A stretch of DNA of 64,000 nucleotides from an uncultured delta proteobacterium. Its GTDB lineage: Bacteria > Desulfobacterota > Desulfobulbia > Desulfobulbales > Desulfocapsaceae. The notes under the pieces were generated by a model that saw only the letters and a program-made list of their open reading frames with translations, was not told where the DNA came from and did no database searches. The translations under genes were made by a program, and so were the position numbers. The stretch lies in NCBI GenBank assembly GCA_903875445.1, contig CAIQWD010000090.1, forward strand, positions 1 through 64,000, read 5' to 3'. Numbering within the stretch: the first letter of the stretch is position 1; every line of letters begins with the position of its first letter. This document shows positions 25,007-33,800 of this stretch, in pieces.

Positions 25007-27505
25007 ATGAAGGTGCTTGAAAGCGTTAAGAGTCAGAGCGAAGAGGCGGGGAAAACTGTAGTTGCACTACCAATCCCGTCAAACGTAAAGAACATAAAGG
25101 AAAACATTATCAACCACCTGATGAGTTTTCAGGGCCGTGATCCGGAACGATCCGGGGCACCGGATGTCTATAAGGCTCTGGCCTACACCATGCGGGATCT
25201 GATGGTGCAGAAATGGATCGCTACCCAGAAAACCTTTTATGCCAAGGAAAAGAAGCGAGTCTATTATCTTTCTTTGGAATTTCTCATCGGCAGATCGCTT
25301 GGCAACAGCATGATCAACCTGGGTATTCTCGATGAGGCAAAACAGGCGGTGGAGGAGCTCGGTTTTGAAATGTCGGATATCAGAAACCAGGAGGAGGACG
25401 CCGCCCTCGGTAACGGTGGTCTTGGACGGCTGGCGGCCTGTTTCATGGACTCCATCGCCACCTTGAAGATTCCTGCCTACGGTTACGGCATTCGCTACGA
25501 ATACGGCCTGTTTTTTCAGCAACTGGTTGACGGTTACCAGGTTGAAGGTCCGGATAATTGGCTGCAGAATGGCAATCCTTGGGAGTTTGAGCGCCAGATG
25601 CCGATCTTCAAGGTAAAGTTTTTCGGCCATGTCAACGGCTATGTCGACGATAAAGGTCGGTATCGGGCGAAGTGGGTCAATACCAAGGATGTTATGGCCA
25701 AAGCCAGCGACATCATGGTGCCCGGTTATAAGAACAACCATGTCATCAACATGCGGTTGTGGTCGGCCCATGCCTCCAGAGGCCTTGATCTTACCGATTT
25801 CAGCAGAGGCGACTATATCAAAGCGGTTGAGTCGCAGGTCAGTTCGGAAACCATCTCCAAGGTGCTGTATCCTCCGGACCACAACTACGCCGGCCAGGAA
25901 CTGCGCCTCAAACAACAGTATTTCTTCGTTGCCGCGACCTTCCAGGATATCATGCGGCGTTTCAAGAAAAAAGACAGTTCTTTCAAGAAGTTTGCCGATC
26001 TGGTGGCGGTGCAGCTGAACGATACCCACCCGGCCATCGCCATTCCCGAACTCATGCGGCTCTTGCTCGATAACGAGGGCCTGGGTTGGGAGGAGTCGTG
26101 GGCTATCTGTGTCAAGACCTTTGCTTACACCAATCATACCCTCATGCCCGAAGCCTTGGAACGGTGGTCGGTGGACATGATGAGCAGGGTGCTGCCGCGG
26201 CATATGCAGATCATCTTCGAGATAAACAAGCGATTTCTCGACGAGGTCGCTCAGAGGTACCCCGGCAACGAGAGAAGGTTGCGCGAGCTGTCGATTATCC
26301 AGGAAGGACCGGTGCAAATGGTGCGGATGGCCCATCTCGCGGTCATCGGCAGCCACTCGGTCAACGGCGTGGCGGAACTTCACTCGAATTTGCTGAAAGA
26401 ACGGATCTTTCCCGGATTTAACGAATTTTTCCCCGGCAGGTTCAACTCCAAGACCAACGGTATTACCCCGCGCCGCTGGCTCCTTGACGTCAATCCGGAG
26501 CTGGCAAAACTCATTACCAGTCGGATCGGTTCGAGTTGGATCACCAATCTTGACCTGTTGCGCGGCCTTGAAGCCTTCGTCGACGACCCGGAATTCCGCG
26601 CCGAATGGCTGAGAATTAAACTTGGCAACAAGACGCGGCTGGCTGAGTATATCAAAAGACACTGCCGGGTGACGGTCGATCCTCACTCGATGTTTGATAT
26701 CCAGGTGAAAAGAATCCATGAATACAAACGGCAGCTTTTGAATGCCCTGCATCTCATCCATCTCTATCAGCGGATCATCCATGGCCAAGCCGGCAATATG
26801 GCGCCGCGAACGGCGATTTTTGCCGGCAAGGCGGCACCTTCGTATTCGCGTGCTAAACAGATAATCAAGTTGATCACCTCCATAGGCGAGGTCATCAACA
26901 AGGATCCGCGCGTTCGCAACCTTCTGAAGGTGGTCTTCCTTCCCAACTACAACGTCAGCCAGGCGGAGATCATCATGCCGGCGGCCGACCTCTCGGAGCA
27001 GATCTCAACAGCCGGCACCGAGGCCTCCGGCACCGGCAACATGAAGTTCTCCCTCAACGGTGCATTGACCATCGGCACCCTTGATGGTGCCAATATCGAG
27101 ATTCGCGAGGAGGTTGGTGCGGAAAATATCTTCATTTTCGGTATGACCGCCGAAGAGGCGGAGTTCGAGCGGCGCAATATCAGCCGAACCCCGGAGGTGA
27201 TATGTCAGCAAAATGAGGGCATTCGCAACATCATCGAAAGTATCGGCGACGGATCGTTCAGCAATGGCGACCGGGAACTGTTCCGGCCGGTGGTTGACAG
27301 CCTGATGAGCAGGCATGACCCGTATCTGCTGATCCTCGATCTTGAGGCCTACATTGCCTGTCAAAACCAGGTGAATGACGGCTTTCTCGATACGGCCACC
27401 TGGACGAGAAAGGCCATCCTCAATGTGGCGAGGATGGGTAAATTCTCCACCGATAGGACCATCAAGCAGTATTCCGAGGAAATTTGGGGTATCCCTGTGC
27501 AATAA
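25007..27505 (+). CDS. glgP: Glycogen/starch phosphorylase
   Basis: 832 residues, full length for the family, GGAG ribosome-binding site present. Conserved blocks are visible in order: YYLSLEFLIGRSL, NGGLGRLAACFMDS, GYGIRYEYGLF, VQLNDTHPAIAIPELMR, TNHTLMPEALERW, NGITPRRWL, the segment FDIQVKRIHEYKRQ, and the PLP lysine block EASGTGNMKFSLNGALT. It releases glucose 1-phosphate from alpha-1,4-glucans in the cytoplasm. It is monocistronic here, without other glycogen genes nearby. The host therefore probably stores polyglucose. Confidence 0.97.
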   Translation: MKVLESVKSQSEEAGKTVVALPIPSNVKNIKENIINHLMSFQGRDPERSGAPDVYKALAYTMRDLMVQKWIATQKTFYAKEKKRVYYLSLEFLIGRSLGNSMINLGILDEAKQAVEELGFEMSDIRNQEEDAALGNGGLGRLAACFMDSIATLKIPAYGYGIRYEYGLFFQQLVDGYQVEGPDNWLQNGNPWEFERQMPIFKVKFFGHVNGYVDDKGRYRAKWVNTKDVMAKASDIMVPGYKNNHVINMRLWSAHASRGLDLTDFSRGDYIKAVESQVSSETISKVLYPPDHNYAGQELRLKQQYFFVAATFQDIMRRFKKKDSSFKKFADLVAVQLNDTHPAIAIPELMRLLLDNEGLGWEESWAICVKTFAYTNHTLMPEALERWSVDMMSRVLPRHMQIIFEINKRFLDEVAQRYPGNERRLRELSIIQEGPVQMVRMAHLAVIGSHSVNGVAELHSNLLKERIFPGFNEFFPGRFNSKTNGITPRRWLLDVNPELAKLITSRIGSSWITNLDLLRGLEAFVDDPEFRAEWLRIKLGNKTRLAEYIKRHCRVTVDPHSMFDIQVKRIHEYKRQLLNALHLIHLYQRIIHGQAGNMAPRTAIFAGKAAPSYSRAKQIIKLITSIGEVINKDPRVRNLLKVVFLPNYNVSQAEIIMPAADLSEQISTAGTEASGTGNMKFSLNGALTIGTLDGANIEIREEVGAENIFIFGMTAEEAEFERRNISRTPEVICQQNEGIRNIIESIGDGSFSNGDRELFRPVVDSLMSRHDPYLLILDLEAYIACQNQVNDGFLDTATWTRKAILNVARMGKFSTDRTIKQYSEEIWGIPVQ

Positions 27506-27642
27506 AAAGGGGGTCGGGGGCGGCGTCGGTCGCCAACCGGCTTGACCGGACGGGTAATTTGAGGTATCTACATCCCTGATTTGTTCGGTGGCCGGACAAA
27601 CCTTGGACCCGGCAGGGCTTTCCCTCGAAACCGGGGGCAAAT

Positions 27643-27682
27643 AAAAAAAGGGATTACAGATTGTACTATCTGTAATCCCTTT
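27643..27682 (-). terminator. Rho-independent terminator of tRNA-Cys
   Basis: A perfect stem of about 12 bases (AGGGATTACAGA at 27649-27660 with TCTGTAATCCCT at 27669-27680) is followed, on the minus strand, by a run of seven T's at 27643-27649. It starts 10 bases after the tRNA 3' end. It may also help stop glgP transcription from the other side. Confidence 0.85.
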
Positions 27683-27690
27683 GAAATTCC

Positions 27691-27766
27691 TGGAGGCGGC
27701 GATCGGAGTCGAACCGATGAATAATGGTTTTGCAGACCACTGCCTTGACCTCTTGGCTACGCCGCC
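27691..27766 (-). tRNA. tRNA-Cys (anticodon GCA)
   Basis: 76 nucleotides read leftwards, with encoded 3' CCA. The acceptor arms GGCGGCG and CGCCGCC pair fully, followed by the discriminator U and CCA. The anticodon stem encloses CTGCAAA, giving GCA (27731-27733), and the T arm has the canonical GGTTCGACTCC. The anticodon identifies cysteine. Confidence 0.97.
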
Positions 27767-27781
27767 TGTTTGAAGGACACT

Positions 27782-27809
27782 TTTATACCATAGCAGAAAA
27801 ATTTCACAA
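27782..27809 (-). promoter_or_regulatory. Promoter of tRNA-Cys
   Basis: On the minus strand a -35-like TTGTGA (complement of 27804-27809) and a -10 TATAAA (27782-27787) are 16 bases apart, placing the start a few bases ahead of the mature tRNA. The same bases form the leader of the divergent rnc gene. Confidence 0.6.
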
Positions 27810-27824
27810 GGAAAATATTCAACA

Positions 27825-28556
27825 ATGAGTAGCGATCTTGATTCGTTGGTGCGGATCAACAAGGAAGAATTGAGCAGGCTGGAACAAACCCTCGGCTACC
27901 GTTTTACCGATCTTCGTCTTCTGCAGGTCGCCGTTGTCCACTCCTCCTATGCCTTTGAACAGGGGCTGGGCGGGAGCAACAACGAGAGACTCGAATTCTT
28001 GGGAGATGCGGTCCTCGATCTGGTGGTCGGCCACATCCTTTTCCACCGGTATGGGAAACTGCACGAGGGCGAGTTGACCAAGCTCCGTGCCTCCCTGGTC
28101 AACGAGCAGCACCTGGCGAAAATGGCCAGGGCTATTGAATTGGGCAAATTTCTCGCTCTCGGTAAAGGCGAGGATTCTTCCCAGGGACGCAGTAAGTCCT
28201 CGATCCTCTCCTGCGCCTATGAGGCTGTGGTCGGGGCGATTTTTGAGGATGGCGGTTACCCGGCGGTCGCCGACTTTGTGGCACGCTTCTTTTTGCCGGA
28301 TATTGAAGGGAAAAAAGAAGAACTGTTGATCGCCGATGCCAAGAGTCGTCTGCAAGAGGTGCTGCAGGAAAAATACAACGAGGCGCCGACCTACAGAATA
28401 GAGGCGGAGGAGGGGCCATCGCACCAAAAACTCTTCACCGTCGCTGTCTGCTTCCGTGAGCAAGTTCTCGACACCGGTCGGGCCGGATCGAAAAAAGAGG
28501 CGGAGCAGAAAGCTGCCGCGGCCGCCCTGGCAAAGTTCGATTCGGAAAACGGCTGA
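27825..28556 (+). CDS. rnc: Ribonuclease III
   Basis: 243 residues; AAGG lies upstream of the ATG. The nine-residue RNase III signature NERLEFLGD is at 53-61, with the second acidic cluster in YEAVVGAIFEDGGY around 130-143. The double-stranded RNA-binding domain occupies about 165-240 (KSRLQEVLQEKYN, GSKKEAEQKAAAAAL). It processes rRNA precursors and structured mRNAs. It precedes a radical SAM gene by 5 bases and an ABC-F gene, forming a probable three-gene operon. Confidence 0.96.
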   Translation: MSSDLDSLVRINKEELSRLEQTLGYRFTDLRLLQVAVVHSSYAFEQGLGGSNNERLEFLGDAVLDLVVGHILFHRYGKLHEGELTKLRASLVNEQHLAKMARAIELGKFLALGKGEDSSQGRSKSSILSCAYEAVVGAIFEDGGYPAVADFVARFFLPDIEGKKEELLIADAKSRLQEVLQEKYNEAPTYRIEAEEGPSHQKLFTVAVCFREQVLDTGRAGSKKEAEQKAAAAALAKFDSENG

Positions 28557-28561
28557 TCCCC

Positions 28562-29566
28562 ATGCCTCTGGTAATCCCGGTTTTTATCCCCCACAGAGGG
28601 TGCCCGCACCATTGCCTTTTTTGTAACCAAGAAAAGATTTCCGGTTGCGGCGAGGACGCTGCCGACCGGACGCATGTGGCCGAGATCATCGACCTGTGGC
28701 TTGCGCGCAGCCCCTTGAAAAAGAAGGTGCAGGTGGCCTTCTACGGCGGTTCCTTCACCTGCCTGCCGACCGGCGAGCAGATGGCGATGCTGGCGGCGGT
28801 GCAGCCGTATCTGACCGCAGGAAAGGTTGACTGTATCCGTCTTTCAACCCGACCGGATTGCATCAGCCCGGAGATTTGCCGGTTGCTGCGAGAGTTTCGG
28901 GTTGGCATAGTGGAACTGGGAGTGCAGTCTTTCAACAATGATGTACTTGCCGAGAACCGCCGCGGCCATGATGCCGAGCAGTGCCGGACCGCCTTCGCCC
29001 AACTGAAGGCTGCGGGCATGGAAATGGGACTGCAGCTGATGCCGGGGTTGCCGGGAGAGAGCAGACTGTCTTTTCTGCGGGGCATCGACGAGGCGGTTAG
29101 GCTGAAGCCCGATTTCGTCCGATTGTATCCGGTCTTGGTGGTTAAGGACTCCGGCTTGGAAGAACGTTACCTGCAAAACCGCTACCTGCCGCTGAGCCTC
29201 AACCAGGCCATTGGCTTGACCGCCAGGGCCTACAGAAAACTGCAGGCGGCGGGCATCAGGGTGGTGCGTATGGGCTTGCAAGGGTCCGAGTCGCTTAGCA
29301 AGAATTTTGTCGCCGGGCCATATCATCCGGCCTTTGGCGAACTCGTACTGTCGAGGCTCTGGCTGCAACAAATTCGGGCACGGCTGGCGCAGCTTGCTCC
29401 TGCAGAGAAGCTCTGCCTGCATATCTCGCACCGCGACCACGGGGCGGTGGTCGGTATGAAAAGATCAAATATACGGCGACTGGAAGAACTCGGTTTTTCC
29501 GGTCGCTTCACAATCCTGCCGGACAAAAGTATGGCTCGGGGAAGTATAAAATATGTTGTCTGTTAA
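28562..29566 (+). CDS. Radical SAM protein, Elp3/YhcC-like architecture
   Basis: 334 residues. The cluster motif CPHHCLFC (Cys14, Cys18, Cys21) lies unusually close to the N-terminus, right after VFIPHRG. The remaining radical SAM barrel shows VAFYGGSFTCLP, RLSTRPDCIS, GIVELGVQSFNNDVL and GLQLMPGLPGES, which resemble the Elp3-like B12-independent radical SAM family. No acetyltransferase domain is present, so tRNA modification by an Elp3-type mechanism is not implied. Substrate unknown. It is tightly linked to rnc and overlaps the ABC-F gene by 14 bases. Confidence 0.85.
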   Translation: MPLVIPVFIPHRGCPHHCLFCNQEKISGCGEDAADRTHVAEIIDLWLARSPLKKKVQVAFYGGSFTCLPTGEQMAMLAAVQPYLTAGKVDCIRLSTRPDCISPEICRLLREFRVGIVELGVQSFNNDVLAENRRGHDAEQCRTAFAQLKAAGMEMGLQLMPGLPGESRLSFLRGIDEAVRLKPDFVRLYPVLVVKDSGLEERYLQNRYLPLSLNQAIGLTARAYRKLQAAGIRVVRMGLQGSESLSKNFVAGPYHPAFGELVLSRLWLQQIRARLAQLAPAEKLCLHISHRDHGAVVGMKRSNIRRLEELGFSGRFTILPDKSMARGSIKYVVC

Positions 29567-31526
29567 TCACTTAGATATCCGCTACGGCGAAAAACATCTC
29601 TTTAAGGACATTTCCGTCCAGGTCTACGGTGGCAATCGCATCGGCCTGGTCGGAGTGAACGGAGCCGGCAAGACCACTCTCCTTAAAATCATGGCCGGGG
29701 CCGCGGCCACCGACGACGGTGTCGTCACCCGCGCCAAACACTTCAGCGTCGGCTATCTGGCCCAGGAATCGGCGGAACTTTTTTCCGAGTTATCTCTGTT
29801 GCAGGAGGCTGAGACGGCCTTTGCGCCCCTTCTCGCCCTGCAGGAGGAAGTGGCCGAACTGCATGAACGGATTCGCTCGCTGACTCCTGATTCCGATGAG
29901 TTTCAAATCCTTCTCCAGCGTCAGGGCGAGCTGCAGCACCGGCTTGACGGTAGCGATATTTATACCATAGGCGGCAAGATCGAAAAGGTGCTTCTCGGGC
30001 TTGGTTTTCGCCGCGAAGATATGGAGAAACCGGTTTCGGCCTTTTCCGGCGGCTGGCAGATGCGACTGAAACTGGCGAAGATGCTGTTGGAAGCACCATC
30101 GCTCCTCTTGCTTGATGAGCCGACCAACCATCTCGATCTTGAGTCGCTGACCTGGGTCGAACAGTTTCTCCGCAATTATCAGGGGGCAATGGTCATCATC
30201 TCCCATGATCGCACCTTTCTCGACAAAACGACCGATGCAACCTGGGAACTCAGTTTCGGTCGCATCGATGTCTATAAGGGCAATTACAGCTACTATGTGA
30301 CGGAGAAGGAAGAACGGCGAGCGATTGAAAAGGGCGCCTACGATAATCAGCAGGCGCGAATCAAACAAACCATGCGCTTTGTCGAAAGGTTCCGGGCCAA
30401 GGCGACCAAGGCCAGGCAGGTGCAGAGTCGGGTGAAGCAGCTGGATAAAATGGACCTCATCGAGCTGGCCGACGACGAGCAGCAGATCAGGTTCACCTTC
30501 CCGCCGGCCCCGGACTCTGGCCGCGATGTGCTGCGGGTCGATGCGGTGAGCAAGAGTTTTGGCGGTGTCAAGGTCTTCAGCGATGTCGAGCTGCTCCTTG
30601 GCCGCGGCGACAAGGTGGCGGTGGTCGGGGTCAACGGTGCTGGAAAGTCGACCTTTGTGAAAATCCTCGCCGGGCAGATAAGCCATGATTCGGGCTCCAT
30701 CCGCCTCGGGTCCAATGTCAGGCTCTCCTATTTCGGCCAGCACCAGGCGCAGGAGCTTTCCCCGCAGCTGACGGTCCTTGAAACCATGAACCTGGCCGGT
30801 GAGGATTTGACCACAACCAGGGTCCGGTCGCTGCTCGGGGCTTTTCTCTTTCGTGGCGACGACGTTTTAAAAAAGGTCTCGGTTCTCTCCGGCGGTGAGA
30901 AGAGTCGTCTGGCCCTGGCGAAAATGATCGCAACGCCTGCCAACTGCATGCTGCTTGACGAACCTACCAACCACCTCGATATGAGTAGTCAGGAGGTGCT
31001 GCAGGAGGCGATGGCCCAGTATGACGGGACTATCATCGTGGTGTCGCATAACCGCTATTTCCTCGACAGCTTTGCCAATAAAGTATTGGAGGTAAAAGAG
31101 GGGCGAATCACCCTCTTTGAAGGCAATGTCGCCGAATATCTGCTGAAACAGGAGGCATTGCGGGAACAGGCGAAGGAGGCGGAAGGCAATGGCATGACAA
31201 AACCCGTGGCCTCTCTCGACAGCCAGGACAGTCGCAAGGAGCGCAAGAAGTTGGAAGCCCTGACACGTCAGGAGCGCAGCCGCCGGGCCGGACCTTGGTT
31301 GAAACAGCTGGCCGAGGCGGAAAAACAGATCGAACTTCTCGAAAAACAGAAGGAGGAACTGGAAACCCGCATGGCCGATCCCGAGCTGTACAAGGACGAG
31401 AACAGCTGGGCGAAGACCAGCAAGGATTATGAGGACTGCAAGCGTCACCTTGAGCGCTGGTACAGCAAATGGGAAACGGCGCAGGAGAAGATCGATATCA
31501 TAGATGGCGAACTCAATCTCGGATAA
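29553..31526 (+). CDS. ABC-F family ATPase (translation factor type)
   Basis: 657 residues with two ABC domains and no membrane segments. First domain: Walker A GVNGAGKTTLLKI (about 32-44), signature FSGGWQMRLKLAKM, Walker B LLLLDEPTNHLDL. Second domain: GVNGAGKSTFVKI, LSGGEKSRLALAKM, CMLLDEPTNHLDM. A linker between them carries the basic helices of ABC-F proteins, and a C-terminal coiled coil (about 560-655, rich in Glu/Lys) resembles Uup/YdiF-type members. Such proteins act on ribosomes or in DNA transposition control rather than transport. Its start overlaps the radical SAM gene. Confidence 0.93.
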   Translation: MLSVNHLDIRYGEKHLFKDISVQVYGGNRIGLVGVNGAGKTTLLKIMAGAAATDDGVVTRAKHFSVGYLAQESAELFSELSLLQEAETAFAPLLALQEEVAELHERIRSLTPDSDEFQILLQRQGELQHRLDGSDIYTIGGKIEKVLLGLGFRREDMEKPVSAFSGGWQMRLKLAKMLLEAPSLLLLDEPTNHLDLESLTWVEQFLRNYQGAMVIISHDRTFLDKTTDATWELSFGRIDVYKGNYSYYVTEKEERRAIEKGAYDNQQARIKQTMRFVERFRAKATKARQVQSRVKQLDKMDLIELADDEQQIRFTFPPAPDSGRDVLRVDAVSKSFGGVKVFSDVELLLGRGDKVAVVGVNGAGKSTFVKILAGQISHDSGSIRLGSNVRLSYFGQHQAQELSPQLTVLETMNLAGEDLTTTRVRSLLGAFLFRGDDVLKKVSVLSGGEKSRLALAKMIATPANCMLLDEPTNHLDMSSQEVLQEAMAQYDGTIIVVSHNRYFLDSFANKVLEVKEGRITLFEGNVAEYLLKQEALREQAKEAEGNGMTKPVASLDSQDSRKERKKLEALTRQERSRRAGPWLKQLAEAEKQIELLEKQKEELETRMADPELYKDENSWAKTSKDYEDCKRHLERWYSKWETAQEKIDIIDGELNLG

Positions 31527-31591
31527 CGATAAGTACGAATAAGATATCTTTCAAAAACCAAATTCCTTTATCAACACTCATCACAACTGGC

Positions 31592-31622
31592 AACCCGCAG
31601 CCAATGGCTGTGGGTTTGTTCA
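31592..31622 (+). terminator. Terminator after the ABC-F gene
   Basis: AACCCGCAGCC and GGCTGTGGGTT form an 11-base stem (one mismatch/wobble) with an AAT loop, followed by a T-rich tract. It lies 65 bases after the stop codon. Confidence 0.75.
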
Positions 31623-31680
31623 TCTTTTGCCTCTGGATGCTCCTTGTTTTTTTTCAGACCGCTAGACCTTTTTCATAAAA

Positions 31681-31745
31681 GTGGTATCTCACCGTCAGGG
31701 AAGATTATCCTTCGCCTGTTTTTATGGTGAGACACTATTTTTTTT
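31681..31745 (+). terminator. Long compound hairpin with an eight-T tail in the intergenic region
   Basis: Nested helices are visible: TCTCACC (31687-31693) pairs with GGTGAGA (31726-31732), inside it CAGG with CCTG, and inside that GAAG with CTTC. A run of eight T's follows at 31738-31745. No gene ends just upstream apart from the ABC-F gene, which already has its own terminator at 31592. It might therefore end a small RNA or serve as a second terminator. Confidence 0.5.
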
Positions 31746-32306
31746 GAGCGACCACGAATTGAATGGAAGTAACAATTTAATTGAGTATACGGTTTCGCCA
31801 AATTACATGCAATTTGGTTTCGACAAATATCCGCGATCGTATTTTTTCGTATCGGAAGGCCACCATATCTTCCATAGACCAAGAGAAAACCAGACGTTGC
31901 GATGTCTTCGTGATCATATGCCAAAAACAGATAAGCGGAAGTGATTGCGATAAAATTAGGTGCCCCAAAGAAATGAATGACGAATGTCAAAGGTGAGCAT
32001 TTTTATGTTGAGAATTATAGTTTAATAGGATAATTAAAACTGATATACAGTCTATCCAGTTTCCAAATAGAATCTGTAATTACAAAAATGCATGTGAAGC
32101 AGAGTACAAAAAATCTTACGCCGTCCATAAATTCTAACCCAAAAAAGGAGGTGTTGCAGAAGCAAGAGTGAACAATGAATGGCAATCCTTGATGATCCTT
32201 TAAGTTACCCGCTGCAGAACTACTTTGTTGAGAGTTTTTGTGATGGGCTGGTGTAAGGGTGGGTAGCTAATAATGTCATTATCACTATTCTTAGAAGGAG
32301 AAACAG
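31746..32306. other. Long AT-rich noncoding region upstream of the MFS gene
   Basis: The full gap from 31527 to 32306 is 780 bases. Besides the two hairpins listed separately it holds short open frames without ribosome-binding sites or recognisable products. Near its right end a palindrome ATAATG-T-CATTAT (32270-32282) and a strong AGAAGGAG site precede the MFS start. It probably includes a long leader and the MFS promoter. Confidence 0.5.
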
Positions 32307-33620
32307 ATGTCTCAACCGAATCAAACAGTCCCGACCCAGGCATGGATTACGGTTTTTGCTGGTACGGCAATAAACCTCTGTCTTGGAATTTTGTATGCCT
32401 GGAGTATTTGGAGTTCTGCTTTAATCAATGTTGACAAGGCCGGTCAAGAGATGACCGGAATGAACGCCGGGTGGGTTTACTTGACCAATGCCCAGGCGGC
32501 AACTCCGTTTTCTCTGTGTGTCATAATCTTTGCTTTCCTGATGATCCCGGGAGGGCGTATCCAGGATAAAATCAGCCCGCGTTTCGGGGCAACTCTCGGT
32601 GGTCTTACACTGGCTGCAGGCTGTCTCCTGGCCGGCTATATGAAGAGCTATACCGGAATCATGATCGGTTTTGGTGTCCTCGGCGGAATCGGCATGGGTA
32701 TCGGCTATGCTGCACCGACTCCGGCAGCTCTGAAATGGTTCGGTCCGCATAAGCGTGGTCTGATCGCCGGCATAGTCGTCGGTGGCTATGGTGGTGCTGC
32801 ACTGTATATCGGTTTTCTTGGTCAATACCTTATTAAGCAATACGGGATTACCGGAAGCTTCTATGGCTTGGGTACCCTCTTCGCGCTGGTTGTTGTTATC
32901 GCCGGACAAATGCTGAAGACACCGCCGGCCGGATACAAACCCCCGGTGCTTTCAGGTGGCAATCTGGCGACCGCCAATTCGACCATCACCAACTGGGAAC
33001 CTGGTGATGTGGTGAAAACCTGGCAATTTTATGCACTGGTATTCATGTTTATTATTACCACTCAGTCCGGTCTCCTGATCATTGCCAACGCCAACGGTAT
33101 GATGATGACCGCAGCTAAAAACATGCCGTTTTTTGCGGCTAATGCCTGGCTGCTCGTCTCCTACGGTGGGTTCGTTAACGCCGCCGGTCGGGTAGGCACC
33201 GGTTTCTATTCGGACAAAATCGGACGGTTGAATGCCTATTGCCTCAACTGCTCAGTGTCGGCCTTATGTCTCTTCTCTTTGCCTTATGTAATGGGTAGCG
33301 GCAATCTCTTACTGCTCTTCTTGGCTGTCGGCGTAGCTTACTGGCAGTACGGTGGCGGTCTTTCTTTGATGCCTTCTTTTGCCGCCGATTTTTACGGGCC
33401 GAAGAATCTCGGAATGAACTACGGATTGATCTTCTTTGGTTGGGGCCTCGGCTTCTTTATGGCCAGGCTCGGTGGCACCATTAAAGATCTCACGGGAAGT
33501 CTGAACTACGCCTTTTACATTTCCGGAGCACTGCTGGTAGTCGGTGTTATTCTTGCCAAGATGACTACGCGTCCAATGCATTTGGATGAAGCTCAAGGCA
33601 GTAATAAGGTCACTGCTTAG
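32307..33620 (+). CDS. MFS transporter of the oxalate/formate antiporter (OFA) family
   Basis: 437 residues with about 12 hydrophobic helices and AGAAGGAG before the ATG. OFA-like features: GTAINLCLGILYAWSIWSS in helix 1, the loop GGRIQDKISPRFGA between helices 2 and 3, GIGMGIGYAAPTPAALKWF, and the mid-protein loop GRVGTGFYSDKIGRLN. Family members carry oxalate, formate, lactate, pyruvate or other small carboxylates. Lying 180 bases ahead of acetyl-CoA synthetase, uptake or exchange of acetate, propionate or pyruvate is a reasonable inference. Confidence 0.9.
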   Translation: MSQPNQTVPTQAWITVFAGTAINLCLGILYAWSIWSSALINVDKAGQEMTGMNAGWVYLTNAQAATPFSLCVIIFAFLMIPGGRIQDKISPRFGATLGGLTLAAGCLLAGYMKSYTGIMIGFGVLGGIGMGIGYAAPTPAALKWFGPHKRGLIAGIVVGGYGGAALYIGFLGQYLIKQYGITGSFYGLGTLFALVVVIAGQMLKTPPAGYKPPVLSGGNLATANSTITNWEPGDVVKTWQFYALVFMFIITTQSGLLIIANANGMMMTAAKNMPFFAANAWLLVSYGGFVNAAGRVGTGFYSDKIGRLNAYCLNCSVSALCLFSLPYVMGSGNLLLLFLAVGVAYWQYGGGLSLMPSFAADFYGPKNLGMNYGLIFFGWGLGFFMARLGGTIKDLTGSLNYAFYISGALLVVGVILAKMTTRPMHLDEAQGSNKVTA

Positions 33621-33727
33621 CCAGTATTAAAACGGGATATGCCTCTTCGTGAAAAATTCTTTGCAAAACAAATGCAGAGAATTTTTCCGATGGGTTCAGC
33701 ACCATCACCTTCTCCTCAGTCAGGTGA

Positions 33728-33757
33728 CAAAGGTCCAAACATGGGTTTAGACCTTTG
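33728..33757 (+). terminator. Hairpin after the MFS gene
   Basis: CAAAGGTCCAAAC (33728-33740) and GTTTAGACCTTTG (33745-33757) form a 13-base stem with one wobble and a four-base loop. No T-run follows, so read-through into acsA is possible. Confidence 0.5.
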
Positions 33758-33800
33758 TTGAGTAATAATCTTATTAAGCCATGTACAAGGAGTGAATTTC

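Noticed and set aside
25079..26788. 569-codon open frame antisense to glycogen phosphorylase
   Set aside because: No ribosome-binding site or recognisable domain; the opposite strand encodes a full-length, motif-rich phosphorylase. A codon-composition shadow.
27005..27862. 285-codon frame crossing tRNA-Cys and the end of glgP
   Set aside because: It reads through a tRNA and its terminator, so it cannot be a normal gene.
31673..31996. Small overlapping frames in the 31.5-32.3 kb gap
   Set aside because: They overlap in both strands, lack ribosome-binding sites and recognisable products, and cross the hairpin at 31681.
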